From Paenibacillus tyrphae (GTDB lineage Bacteria > Bacillota > Bacilli > Paenibacillales > NBRC-103111), in assembly GCF_027925525.1 (NCBI RefSeq), contig NZ_BSDJ01000041.1, positions 1-62,906 on the forward strand: a stretch of DNA of 62,906 nucleotides, in the 5' to 3' direction. Under the pieces are notes generated by a model. The model was not told where the DNA came from. It searched no databases and saw only the letters and a list, made by a program, of their open reading frames with translations. How positions within the stretch are numbered: position 1 is the first letter of the stretch; every line of letters starts with the position of its first letter. The position numbers and the translations under genes are program-made. Below, piece by piece: positions 8,905-16,773 of the stretch.

Positions 8905-8943
8905 AAAAAAAATCCCCGATTCGGACAACCACGAATCAGGGAT
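8905..8943 (-). terminator. Terminator of abrB
   Basis: On the reverse strand ATCCCTGATTCG pairs with CGAATCGGGGAT across a nine-base loop, followed by eight T (read at 8911-8904). Confidence 0.8.
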
Positions 8944-9013
8944 ATAGAGGAGATATGAAAAAGGTTAGAATTACCAAAGTAAATTGTGCTATCTCTATTA
9001 TAACCTATTTTTT

Positions 9014-9268
9014 TTATTTTGTCACAGGTATTGGCATTTCAGATAAGCATTCGTGGCAAACAATTTTTCCTTTGAAGTAGGAAACGTTCTCAGCATTGCC
9101 GCAGAAGATACAGGCTGGCTCATATTTCTTCAACATGATGCGCTCGCCATCAACGTAAATTTCCAAAGCGTCTTTTTCGCCAATGCCTAAAGTACGGCGC
9201 AATTCGATCGGAATAACGACCCGACCCAATTCATCTACTTTTCTAACAATACCGGTGGATTTCATCAT
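9014..9268 (-). CDS. abrB: Transition-state regulator AbrB with zinc-ribbon tail
   Basis: An 84-residue repressor of stationary-phase genes. The N-terminal swapped-hairpin DNA-binding domain (MKSTGIVRKVDELGRVVIP...) is nearly identical to B. subtilis AbrB. The C-terminal half instead carries CIFCG...CHEC, a likely zinc ribbon, where B. subtilis AbrB has its multimerisation domain. ATG at 9268 follows AGAGGGG. It is transcribed divergently from the HD-domain gene, and a Spo0A-type box lies in its upstream region (9333-9342). Confidence 0.93.
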   Translation of the reverse strand: MMKSTGIVRKVDELGRVVIPIELRRTLGIGEKDALEIYVDGERIMLKKYEPACIFCGNAENVSYFKGKIVCHECLSEMPIPVTK

Positions 9269-9332
9269 AAAAAATTCCCCTCTCTAAGAAGTACATAATG
9301 AAGTATAGTGTTTCAAAAGATTAATCGTCATG

Positions 9333-9342
9333 TTTCGACATT
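9333..9342 (-). promoter_or_regulatory. Spo0A box upstream of abrB
   Basis: TTTCGACATT, read on the abrB strand as AATGTCGAAA, fits the TGTCGAA core of the 0A box. Just downstream on the same strand is a possible promoter TGACGA-17-TATACT. Spo0A represses abrB in B. subtilis; the same wiring is inferred. Confidence 0.6.
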
Positions 9343-9570
9343 TCTTTACACATATGATACCAACCATTCCCAAAATAGTCAACCAAAAAATATGAGTTTT
9401 CCTTGTTATTTTATGGTATACGAGGTGGGTTATGCAAAATTGAGTAAAAACAAACGTTCAAAAGCGAGAAAATCGTTGTTTTTTATAATACACATCGCAC
9501 TAAGAAAGGGTCTGTCACCAGATCATTGAAGCATATATAAAAAAAGAAAACACAATAATGGAAGTCCGAA

Positions 9571-9621
9571 TTCGACATATTTCGACAAATTTTATCTTCA
9601 TTTTACGAGAGTATTGTCGAA
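9571..9621 (+). promoter_or_regulatory. Cluster of three Spo0A-type boxes before the HD-domain gene
   Basis: TTCGACAT (9571-9578), TTTCGACAAA (9580-9589, a perfect inverted TTTGTCGAAA) and TTGTCGAA (9614-9621, direct). The last lies 32 bases before the HD-domain start. The 384-base intergenic region 9269-9652 is otherwise AT-rich and shows no gene. Confidence 0.6.
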
Positions 9622-9652
9622 TAAATAGCCGGAACCGATAGGAGGATGTTAC

Positions 9653-10936
9653 ATGACCACTCCCCTTCAAGAAGAGAAAGTATTTAAGGATCCCGTGCAC
9701 AAATACATCTACGTCCAAGACCAAACGATCTGGGACCTGATCAACACCAAGGAATTTCAACGCCTCAGACGAATTCGCCAGCTCGGCACCTGCTTCCTGA
9801 CGTTTCACGGCGCGGAGCACAGCCGATTCTCCCATTCGCTCGGCGTCTACGAGGTGACACGCAAAATCATCTCGCAGTTCGAGCGCAACAAGTACGAGGA
9901 CTGGCCTCGGGAGGAGCGGCTTCTGTGCCTGTGTGCTTCGCTGCTGCACGATGTCGGGCACGGCCCGTTCTCTCATTCGATCGAGAAAACGTTCGGGACG
10001 CACCACGAGGAATGGTCATGCCGCATCGTTCTCGGAGACACGGAAGTGAACCAGGTACTGCGCCGCGTATCGCCTACGTTTCCACAGCAGGTGGCTGGCG
10101 TGATCGCTAAAACGTACAATCAGGAAATCGTCGTCAGCCTCGTATCGAGCCAGCTCGATGCCGATCGGATGGACTACCTGCTGCGGGATGCCTATTTCAC
10201 CGGCGTGAATTACGGCACATTCGATTTGGAACGCATCCTGCGCGTCATGCGCCCGTATCAGGGTCATATTGTTGTAAAGGAAAGCGGCATGCATGCGGTA
10301 GAGGATTACTTGATGTCCCGGTACCAAATGTATTGGCAGGTCTACTTTCATCCCGTGACCCGCAGCGCCGAAGTATTGCTTCACAACATTTTTCAAAGAG
10401 CGAAGCACCTTCATGAGGAAGGCTTTGCCTTCCGCTTCTTATTACATCCGCTGCCGAACCTGTTCCGGCAAAAAATGACGGTACACGACCATTTTTTAAT
10501 GGACGAGGCGTTCATGCAGACAGTGCTGATGCAATGGTCCTTCGAAGAGGACCCGGTGCTTTCCGACCTATGTACCCGGTTCCTGCAGCGTCGGCTGTTG
10601 AAATATGTGACGCTCGAGAAAATCGATGCCCGGCAGATCGAGGGGCTCCGGGACCAAATGCGCAGCTTCGGCATTGATCCGGACTACTACCTGGACATCG
10701 ATTTTCCTTCCGATCTATCGTATGATGTGTACAGGCCCGGCGAACAGGATGAGAAGCTGCCAATTCTGCTTCTTGACTCGCGGGATACCCTGACGGAAAT
10801 ATCGCGGAAATCGGAAATTGTCCGTTCCATCAGTGGCATTCATATGGGAAAATACCATCTGTATTACCCACGGGAGCTGCTTTTGAACCATGCCGACAAA
10901 TTGGATAAAAATCTTCGAAAACTGCTCGATCTTTAA
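9653..10936 (+). CDS. HD-domain phosphohydrolase (YwfO-like, dGTPase/SAMHD1-related)
   Basis: A 427-residue metal-dependent phosphohydrolase. The HD motif set is visible: H in FSHSLGVYE (around residue 63), HD in LLHDVGHGPFSHSIE (around 105), and a later D in SSQLDADRMDYLLRDA (around 175). Length and layout match B. subtilis YwfO (about 430 residues), which hydrolyses nucleoside triphosphates. ATG at 9653 follows AGGAGG. It occupies the slot held by metS in B. subtilis. The upstream Spo0A-type boxes suggest growth-phase control. Confidence 0.85.
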   Translation: MTTPLQEEKVFKDPVHKYIYVQDQTIWDLINTKEFQRLRRIRQLGTCFLTFHGAEHSRFSHSLGVYEVTRKIISQFERNKYEDWPREERLLCLCASLLHDVGHGPFSHSIEKTFGTHHEEWSCRIVLGDTEVNQVLRRVSPTFPQQVAGVIAKTYNQEIVVSLVSSQLDADRMDYLLRDAYFTGVNYGTFDLERILRVMRPYQGHIVVKESGMHAVEDYLMSRYQMYWQVYFHPVTRSAEVLLHNIFQRAKHLHEEGFAFRFLLHPLPNLFRQKMTVHDHFLMDEAFMQTVLMQWSFEEDPVLSDLCTRFLQRRLLKYVTLEKIDARQIEGLRDQMRSFGIDPDYYLDIDFPSDLSYDVYRPGEQDEKLPILLLDSRDTLTEISRKSEIVRSISGIHMGKYHLYYPRELLLNHADKLDKNLRKLLDL

Positions 10937-10984
10937 CTGTCATCACCTGCTCTTACAACCAGACCATATTATAAGGAGAAAAAG

Positions 10985-11752
10985 ATGATAACCGATACAC
11001 ACGCCCACTTGAATGCGCCGCAGTTCGATGAAGATCGACAGGAGGTCATCGAGCGCGCACGCGCAAGCGGAATCAGTCGAATCATTAATGTCGGTTTTAA
11101 CCGGGAGACGATCCCGAGCTCCATCGCTTTGGCGGAACAGTACGATTTTATTTATTCGACCGTAGGCTGGCATCCGACCGATGCAAAGGACATGACGCCG
11201 GAGGATCTCGAATGGATCGAATCGCTGTGCGGACACGAGAAAGTTGTCGCCATTGGGGAAATCGGCCTGGACTATTACTGGGATACGTCTCCCAAAGACG
11301 TGCAGGACCGCGTATTTCGTCAGCAAATTCAGCTTGCGAGAAAGGTCGGCCTGCCGATCGTCATCCATAACCGCGATGCGCATCATGACGTCGTGCAGAC
11401 GCTTCGCGAAGAGAAAGCGGCGGAGGTCGGAGGGGTCATGCACTGCTACTCCGGTAGCTGGGAGACGGCAAAGATGTGCCTCGATATGAACTTCTATATT
11501 TCGTTCGGCGGTCCCGTCACGTTCAAGAATGCGAAGCAGCCGAAGGAAGTGCTTGAGAAGGTGCCGCTCGATCGTTTATTGATCGAAACGGATGCGCCTT
11601 ATTTGGCTCCTCACCCGTATCGGGGCAAGCGAAACGAGTCCTCGTATGTGCGCCTTGTCGCCGAGACGGCTGCCGAACTTAAAAGGATATCTCTGGAAGA
11701 ATTGTGTGAAATCACCACAGCCAATGCCACCCGGCTTTTTGGCTTAACGTGA
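10985..11752 (+). CDS. tatD: TatD-family DNase
   Basis: A 255-residue TIM-barrel metal-dependent hydrolase (YabD/YcfH group). Metal ligands are visible as THAHLN (residues 5-10), the Glu of AIGEIGLDYY (around 94), the His of IVIHNRDA (around 130), the His of VMHCYSG (around 155) and the Asp of LIETDAPYLAP (around 205). ATG at 10985 follows AAGGAG. Homologues are 3'-5' exonucleases; the physiological substrate is uncertain. Confidence 0.93.
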   Translation: MITDTHAHLNAPQFDEDRQEVIERARASGISRIINVGFNRETIPSSIALAEQYDFIYSTVGWHPTDAKDMTPEDLEWIESLCGHEKVVAIGEIGLDYYWDTSPKDVQDRVFRQQIQLARKVGLPIVIHNRDAHHDVVQTLREEKAAEVGGVMHCYSGSWETAKMCLDMNFYISFGGPVTFKNAKQPKEVLEKVPLDRLLIETDAPYLAPHPYRGKRNESSYVRLVAETAAELKRISLEELCEITTANATRLFGLT

Positions 11753-11842
11753 ATAAATACACAGATTCGAACGAGCGGATTTTCTTCCGAATCGAGATAA
11801 TTGAAGAAAAATATATAAAAACATACGACTTGCGAAGAGAAA

Positions 11843-11904
11843 GATGGTTTTTGAGATCGAATTCGCTTCAATTGGCTGGAATCGAACCAAAACCATCCTT
11901 TTTT
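11843..11904 (+). terminator. Terminator after tatD
   Basis: GATGGTTTT (11843-11851) pairs with AAAACCATC (11889-11897) with additional inner pairing around TCGA, followed by CTTTTTTT. Confidence 0.8.
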
Positions 11905-11969
11905 TCGAAGTTTGTATACTTTACAACTTTGGTCCTCCCATCGTAAACTCAATAATAACTTCATAACGA

Positions 11970-12246
11970 TTACCAAAATCCAACATCGCTGAGTTTCCGA
12001 AAGGGAAACGGGGGAACCGCATCGCGGCAGTTAAGGCGCAGCTTTGACCGCTGTGGTGTTTTTTTAGGGGTGAATCCTCATTGTGCATGGGAAACATGCA
12101 CTGGGGTAGGGCGACTCTCAAGTCCGAATCCGTCAGCTAACCTCGTAAGCGTTCAGAGAGAGGTAACGATTGTCGTGAGCTTTTATTTCATTTTGGCCAA
12201 AATGAAAAAGTCACGGGAAGGTTCCTCTTCTCCGCTGACTTTTTTT
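11970..12246 (+). promoter_or_regulatory. c-di-AMP riboswitch (ydaO-yuaA type) with expression platform
   Basis: The aptamer matches the ydaO consensus: GCTGAGTTTCC (from 11988), GGGTGAATC (12068-12076), a GTGCATG/CATGCAC hairpin, TAGGGCGACT (from 12108), and the conserved block CCGAATCCGTCAGCTAACC followed by TCGTAAGCG (12124-12151). Outer stem TTACC (11970-11974) pairs with GGTAA (12162-12166). A terminator, AAAAAGTCA (12205-12213) with TGACTTTTTTT (12236-12246), can be replaced by an extended antiterminator stem (12174-12215) centred on the perfect palindrome 12186-12207. This class turns genes off when c-di-AMP is high; here it controls the YabE-like wall enzyme. Confidence 0.93.
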
Positions 12247-12446
12247 GTGTTCTCCCGTTCATTTGGGATATTAACCGGAGCCGGTTTAACCAACACAGAT
12301 TGAAGGAGGTGGCCGCCGCAGGCAAGTAAGTTCTGATGGCAGCAGATAAAATTGTTGGAATGGCAATCAAACCATTTTACCATAGTCGCGTCAGATTAAA
12401 TCATGCATAACACTCGGATGGCGGGGCTTTAAGGAGGACCGAACAA

Positions 12447-13586
12447 GTGGGCGCTGTGAACCATGAGCAACCCCATGTAAGACGATCATCCAGCATGTCC
12501 TTCGCATTGCGATGGAAGCATGAAAACTTGCGTATGATATCGATTATTGCCCTCATTTCATTCGCTATGACTTTCATGTTCTTACTGATGTATCACGGTA
12601 CGGCTACCAAGCGCGTATCAGTCGTTGTAGACGGACAGGAACGTACGTTCCAGACTCGGCAAGGGGTTCTACAACGCATACTGGATGAGCAAGGCATTGC
12701 TGTAGGAGAATACGACCGGGTGTCGCATTCCCTTCAAGCTTCGGTAAAGTCTGGAGATCGCATTACGATCGACAAGGCAAAGCCGGTGCAGTTGACAGCA
12801 GATGGAGAGACGAAGACCGTTTATACGACAGGGAAAACGGTGGAGACCGCGCTGGCGGATTTGAAAATCCCGCTCGGCGAGCTTGATAAGGTAACCCCCG
12901 AATTGACGACGGAAGTCGCGGACAACGCGCCGATCAAAGTGGTTCGCGTAAAGAAAGAAACCGAAGAAGTAAAAGAACCAATCCCGTTCGAGACGGTGAA
13001 GAAAAACGAGCCGCAGCTGCTCAAAGGCAAGGAACAGGTTGTTCAAGAAGGGCAAGAGGGAGTTTTGCTCAAGAAAAAGGAAAAGCTGTTTGAGGACGGG
13101 GCACTCGTCGCCGAGAATGTCGTCGATCAACAGGTGCAAGCGCAAAGCATTAAGAAAATCGTAGCCGTCGGAACGAAAAATCCGGTCACTATTTTATCCG
13201 CTTCTTCGCCGAACGTGGATGAATTGACCAAAAACGGGGTTAAGTTCGCATACAAGCAAGTGATTAACAATGTGAAGCTTACAGCGTACTCGGCCGATGC
13301 CGACTCGACAGGAAAGAGCAGCGAGCATCCGCAGTACGGGGTAACTTCTTCAGGCACGAAAGTAATGGAAGGTCGCACAATTGCCGTAGACCCCAAAGTA
13401 ATCCCGATGGGCTGGTGGGTATATATCGAAGGAATCGGCTTCCGCCGGGCGGAAGACACCGGCAGCGCGGTGAAAGGGAATGTGATCGACGTTTATTTCG
13501 ACAGCAGCGATTACGCCAATCGTTTCGGTTCGAAGAAGGGCTACACGGTGTATGTCATCGGGCCGAAAAAACCGTCGGTCGATTAA
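12447..13586 (+). CDS. yabE: YabE-like 3D-domain cell-wall enzyme (DUF348, G5, 3D)
   Basis: A 379-residue surface protein with a cytoplasmic N terminus, one membrane anchor (about residues 31-50), two DUF348 repeats (about 57-100 and 112-155), a G5-like region (about 160-240) and a C-terminal 3D domain (about 280-375). The 3D aspartates are visible in AVDPKVIPMGW, AEDTGSAVKG and NVIDVYF. 3D domains are related to MltA lytic transglycosylases and resuscitation-promoting factors, so peptidoglycan cleavage is likely. GTG start at 12447 follows AAGGAGG at 12431-12437; its leader is the c-di-AMP riboswitch. Confidence 0.88.
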   Translation: MGAVNHEQPHVRRSSSMSFALRWKHENLRMISIIALISFAMTFMFLLMYHGTATKRVSVVVDGQERTFQTRQGVLQRILDEQGIAVGEYDRVSHSLQASVKSGDRITIDKAKPVQLTADGETKTVYTTGKTVETALADLKIPLGELDKVTPELTTEVADNAPIKVVRVKKETEEVKEPIPFETVKKNEPQLLKGKEQVVQEGQEGVLLKKKEKLFEDGALVAENVVDQQVQAQSIKKIVAVGTKNPVTILSASSPNVDELTKNGVKFAYKQVINNVKLTAYSADADSTGKSSEHPQYGVTSSGTKVMEGRTIAVDPKVIPMGWWVYIEGIGFRRAEDTGSAVKGNVIDVYFDSSDYANRFGSKKGYTVYVIGPKKPSVD

Positions 13587-13625
13587 GGATGCGCAATTAG
13601 GGCAGACTCATCATATATAGAACGG

Positions 13626-13662
13626 AAAAAGAAGAGGTACGGCGATGGCCCTCTTCTTTTTC
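13626..13662 (+). terminator. Terminator after yabE
   Basis: AAAAAGAAGAGG (13626-13637) pairs with CCTCTTCTTTTT (13650-13661). The A-rich left arm could also support termination on the other strand. Confidence 0.8.
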
Positions 13663-13696
13663 TCTTGTTTACGAAAGAAGGTACGGCGAAGAGAAC

Positions 13697-14251
13697 ATGA
13701 TTAAGGAAATCATCGTTGTGGAAGGAAAAGACGATACCGTCGCCATTAAGCGGGCGGTGGAGGCGGAAACGATCGAAACAGGCGGCTCCGCCATTAACAA
13801 AGACGTATTGAAGCGGATTCGGCTTGCCCAAGAGCGGCGCGGCGTCATCGTATTCACGGACCCAGACCATGCAGGCGAGCGTATCCGTAAAATCATCGCC
13901 AAAGAGGTACCGGGCTGCAAGCATGCCTTCCTGACGCAAGAAGCCGCAACGAGCCGCGGAGATATCGGCGTCGAGAACGCGTCCGTCGAAGCGATTCGCG
14001 AGGCGCTGGCGAACGTGCGGACAGATGGGATGATGGGCGAATCCGCCATCGCTTGGGAAGACCTGATCGAAGCAGGGCTCATCGTCCATCCGGAAGCGGC
14101 TTCCAGACGGCTCGAAATGGGGAAACGGCTTGGGATCGGGTACTGCAACGGCAAACAGTTCTATAACCGCTGCCGGATGTTTCAAATTTCGCGCGAAGAG
14201 TTCGAGGCGGCCCGGCGGCATTTGGATGAAGAAGAGGGTGCGAGCTCATGA
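13697..14251 (+). CDS. rnmV: Ribonuclease M5
   Basis: Matures the ends of precursor 5S rRNA together with ribosomal protein L18. The 184-residue protein has an N-terminal TOPRIM domain: the catalytic Glu in VVEGKDD (residues 6-12) and the Asp pair in FTDPDHAGERIR (around 55-65). It overlaps ksgA by four bases (ATGA), indicating translational coupling of two rRNA-processing enzymes. Confidence 0.95.
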   Translation: MIKEIIVVEGKDDTVAIKRAVEAETIETGGSAINKDVLKRIRLAQERRGVIVFTDPDHAGERIRKIIAKEVPGCKHAFLTQEAATSRGDIGVENASVEAIREALANVRTDGMMGESAIAWEDLIEAGLIVHPEAASRRLEMGKRLGIGYCNGKQFYNRCRMFQISREEFEAARRHLDEEEGASS

Positions 14252-15168
14252 CCACAGAACATCGCGGACAACGATCCGGACAAGCTGCCGAGGATATCGC
14301 TTCGCCGAAGCGGACCAAAGAGCTAATGCAGAAGTACGGCTTCACGCTCAAAAAAAGCCTGGGGCAAAACTTTTTGATCGATCAAAACATTTTAACGAAA
14401 ATCGTCTCCGCCGCGGAGCTTGACTCAGGCAAAGGGGCCTTGGAAATCGGACCGGGGATCGGCGCACTCACCCAACAGTTGGCCAAGACGGCCGGACGGG
14501 TCGTAGCAGTCGAAATTGACCAGCGGCTTCTGCCGATGCTGGAAGAGACGCTTGAGCCTTATCCCCACGTTTCCGTTGTCCACGGAGATGTACTGAAGAC
14601 CGATCTTCGCGAGCTGTTCGAGGCTCATTTTCGCGGCGTCTCGAAGGTCAGCGTCGTGGCAAACCTGCCTTATTACGTAACGACTCCCATCGTGATGAAG
14701 CTGCTGGAAGAAAAGCTTCCGCTGGAGCATATCGTCGTGATGATCCAGAAGGAGGTAGCCGACCGGATGGCGGCGAAGCCCGGAGGGAAAGATTACGGGA
14801 GCTTGAGCATCGCCGTACAGTATTATTGCGAGCCGGAAGTCGTCACCATTGTGCCTCATACCGTGTTTATCCCGCAGCCGAACGTCGACTCCGCCGTAAT
14901 TAAGCTGAAGGTACGCGAGCGGCCGCCGGTGGAAGTGGAGGACGAAAGCTTTTTCTTCGATGTCGTTCAAGCCAGCTTCGTGCAGCGCCGCAAGACGATT
15001 TATAATAACCTGGCCTCCAGGTATTTTACGAAAGAGACGAAAGGACAGCTGGAGGGAATTCTCCGAAATGCCGGCATCGAACCGTCGCGCCGCGGGGAAA
15101 CGCTGTCGATTGAGGAATATAGTGTGTTGAGCCGACATTTGGCCGCCGCGTTGAAGGGGAACGGATAG
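14248..15168 (+). CDS. rsmA: 16S rRNA dimethyladenosine transferase KsgA (RsmA)
   Basis: Dimethylates A1518 and A1519 in the 3' helix of 16S rRNA. The 306-residue enzyme shows LGQNFLIDQNIL (N-terminal signature), the SAM loop EIGPGIGALTQQL and the catalytic motif NLPYYVTTPI. The start overlaps the rnmV stop. A 22-residue N-terminal extension before KELMQKYGF is typical for Bacillales. Confidence 0.96.
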   Translation: MTTEHRGQRSGQAAEDIASPKRTKELMQKYGFTLKKSLGQNFLIDQNILTKIVSAAELDSGKGALEIGPGIGALTQQLAKTAGRVVAVEIDQRLLPMLEETLEPYPHVSVVHGDVLKTDLRELFEAHFRGVSKVSVVANLPYYVTTPIVMKLLEEKLPLEHIVVMIQKEVADRMAAKPGGKDYGSLSIAVQYYCEPEVVTIVPHTVFIPQPNVDSAVIKLKVRERPPVEVEDESFFFDVVQASFVQRRKTIYNNLASRYFTKETKGQLEGILRNAGIEPSRRGETLSIEEYSVLSRHLAAALKGNG

Positions 15169-15201
15169 CCGGCCCGGACGGTAGCGGGCCGTTGTCCGTG
15201 C

Positions 15202-15229
15202 ACCATTTGCCCATATCCGCCATACGATA
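15202..15229 (+). promoter_or_regulatory. Candidate sigma-K/sigma-E promoter for yabG
   Basis: ACC (15202-15204), 16 bp, CATACGATA (15221-15229), a perfect CATANNNTA mother-cell -10. yabG is sigma-K-dependent in B. subtilis. Confidence 0.55.
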
Positions 15230-15249
15230 GTCGAGGAGGCGATGCAGCC

Positions 15250-16134
15250 ATGAAGCAGGGAGACCTGGTCACTCGGAAGTCGTATGGCGGTGACGTTATA
15301 TTCAAAATTCATGAATTCCGGCAGCAGCAGGCCATATTACGCGGGGTGGAACTTCGCTTGCTGGCGGATGCCCCAATCCGGGATTTGCAGATGGCCCCGC
15401 AGATCGATCCCCTTGAAAAGATGGGGGCGATGCGTCCCAAATGGCTGGAAGCAATGAGACGATCGGGAGCCGGAGCAGCTCCGCAGGCGCAATCGGACGG
15501 CTGGCAAAGCACGGAGCCTGCGGACTCTCCCAAGCCGCGCCCGGCTTATTTTGAACTGCCTGGCAAAGTACTGCATTTGGACGGCGACCCGAACTATTTG
15601 CGCAAATGCATGGTTCTCTATAATGAGCTCCGCGTTCCGGCGGACGGCTACTATGTAGCGGAGGCGAATATGGCCGATGCGCTGTACCGCCTGCTGCCCC
15701 AACTGCAGCCGGATATCGTCGTGATTACGGGTCACGACGGCCTTCTGAAGCAGCGCGGACGAACCTACGGAGATATTACCCAGCTCACCAGCTACAAAAA
15801 CTCGCATAATTTCGTCAATGCCGTTCGTGTGGCCCGTCAGTTCGAAAAAAACCGCGATGTCCTGACGATCGTCGCAGGGGCGTGCCAGTCGCATTTTGAG
15901 GCGCTGATGCAGGCCGGAGCCAATTATGCCAGTTCGCCGGCCCGCGTGTTGATTCACGCGCTCGATCCCTTGTGCATCGCGGCCAAGGTAGCTTTTACCC
16001 CGATTAAAGATACGGTGAATATCGTCGATGTCATCGGGCTGACACATAGCGGATTGGAAGGGCTGGGCGGTATCGAGTCCCGCGGGAGCTATCGCCGGGG
16101 CGTCCCCCGAATTGAATATGCGATTCATAAATAA
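15250..16134 (+). CDS. yabG: Sporulation-specific protease YabG
   Basis: A 294-residue cysteine protease family member that processes spore coat proteins in the mother cell. The conserved C-terminal two thirds include VITGHDG (candidate catalytic His, around 160) and VAGACQSHFEALM (candidate Cys, around 216). An alanine/proline-rich linker near residues 75-100 joins the N-terminal module. ATG at 15250 follows GAGGAGG. Active-site roles come from family knowledge, not from this sequence alone. Confidence 0.92.
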   Translation: MKQGDLVTRKSYGGDVIFKIHEFRQQQAILRGVELRLLADAPIRDLQMAPQIDPLEKMGAMRPKWLEAMRRSGAGAAPQAQSDGWQSTEPADSPKPRPAYFELPGKVLHLDGDPNYLRKCMVLYNELRVPADGYYVAEANMADALYRLLPQLQPDIVVITGHDGLLKQRGRTYGDITQLTSYKNSHNFVNAVRVARQFEKNRDVLTIVAGACQSHFEALMQAGANYASSPARVLIHALDPLCIAAKVAFTPIKDTVNIVDVIGLTHSGLEGLGGIESRGSYRRGVPRIEYAIHK

Positions 16135-16156
16135 GCGCCGAAAGGTGCTTTTTATT
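16133..16156 (+). terminator. Terminator after yabG
   Basis: AAGCGCC (16133-16139), GAAA loop, GGTGCTT (16144-16150), then TTTATTTT. It begins inside the yabG stop codon. Confidence 0.75.
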
Positions 16157-16242
16157 TTGCCTCGCGGCCAAATTTTAACAATACTGTGAACGGAGTATTC
16201 TCAACTTTTTGGAATACCGCAGCACATTAAGGAAAAATTCCG

Positions 16243-16272
16243 TTGACAACAGGTTTGTATGGCTGATATAAT
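16243..16272 (+). promoter_or_regulatory. veg promoter P1, sigma-A
   Basis: TTGACA (16243-16248), 18 bp, TATAAT (16267-16272): both hexamers are perfect consensus. Confidence 0.9.
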
Positions 16273-16284
16273 ATTCGGCTTAAA

Positions 16285-16313
16285 TTGACATACTACTGTC
16301 GTTGCGTTATAAT
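16285..16313 (+). promoter_or_regulatory. veg promoter P2, sigma-A full consensus
   Basis: TTGACA (16285-16290), 17 bp, TATAAT (16308-16313): perfect hexamers with ideal spacing, directly downstream of P1. The start site of P2 would fall about 20 bases before the veg start codon. Confidence 0.9.
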
Positions 16314-16340
16314 CGTTAAGGAAAGAGGTGGTAGTGGTCA

Positions 16341-16613
16341 ATGGCAAAAAATGCGCTGTTGGAGATCAAACGTAGTTTGGAACCTCATGTCGGACAGAAG
16401 ATTATGTTAAAAGCGAATGGTGGTCGCCGTAAGACAATCGAACGATCCGGTGTATTGGAGGAAACCTACCCTTCCGTTTTTATTGTCAAGCTGGATCAGG
16501 AACAGCATGCATTCAAGCGCGTTTCTTACAGCTACGCAGATATCCTGACAGAATCCGTCGAAGTTACTGTGCATGGCGATGACGGTGAAGTACGGATTAC
16601 GATACATCAATAA
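16341..16613 (+). CDS. veg: Veg protein (biofilm-related, DUF1021)
   Basis: A 90-residue small beta-rich protein highly conserved in Firmicutes. In B. subtilis Veg promotes biofilm matrix expression by antagonising SinR. AAAGAGGTGG (16321-16330) lies ten bases before the ATG. It is driven by two near-ideal promoters and closed by a terminator, so it forms a strongly expressed monocistron. Confidence 0.95.
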   Translation: MAKNALLEIKRSLEPHVGQKIMLKANGGRRKTIERSGVLEETYPSVFIVKLDQEQHAFKRVSYSYADILTESVEVTVHGDDGEVRITIHQ

Positions 16614-16619
16614 GTACAT

Positions 16620-16655
16620 AACGGTTGGCCGGTTCTTACGGTCAGCCGTTTTTTT
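16620..16655 (+). terminator. Terminator after veg
   Basis: AACGGTTGGCCG (16620-16631) pairs with CGGTCAGCCGTT (16639-16650) with one mismatch, followed by T7. Confidence 0.85.
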
Positions 16656-16724
16656 AATGGACGCCCAGGATTCCCCCTTCTCCTTGGAAAAGACTGCGGA
16701 CCGTATGATTCTGCTGCGTCAGGC

Positions 16725-16753
16725 GCATAATAGATTGTACGGATACCATCATA
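16725..16753 (+). promoter_or_regulatory. Sigma-G-like promoter for sspF
   Basis: GCATA (16725-16729), 17 bp, CATCATA (16747-16753), close to the sigma-G pair GHATR/CATWHTA. It sits 20 bases before the small acid-soluble protein gene. Confidence 0.6.
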
Positions 16754-16773
16754 GTTATGAGGGGGGACGCGAT

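Noticed and set aside
8955..9080. 41-codon forward frame starting ATGAAAAAGG after GAGGAG
   Set aside because: It runs antisense into the 3' end of abrB, the ribosome-binding site is only three bases from the ATG, and most of the match arises from the region between the abrB stop and terminator. Kept only as a remote possibility.
12301..12410. Possible leader peptides (GTG at 12309, ATG at 12336) between the riboswitch and yabE
   Set aside because: The first is only six residues and the second lacks a properly spaced ribosome-binding site. Regulation is explained by the riboswitch.
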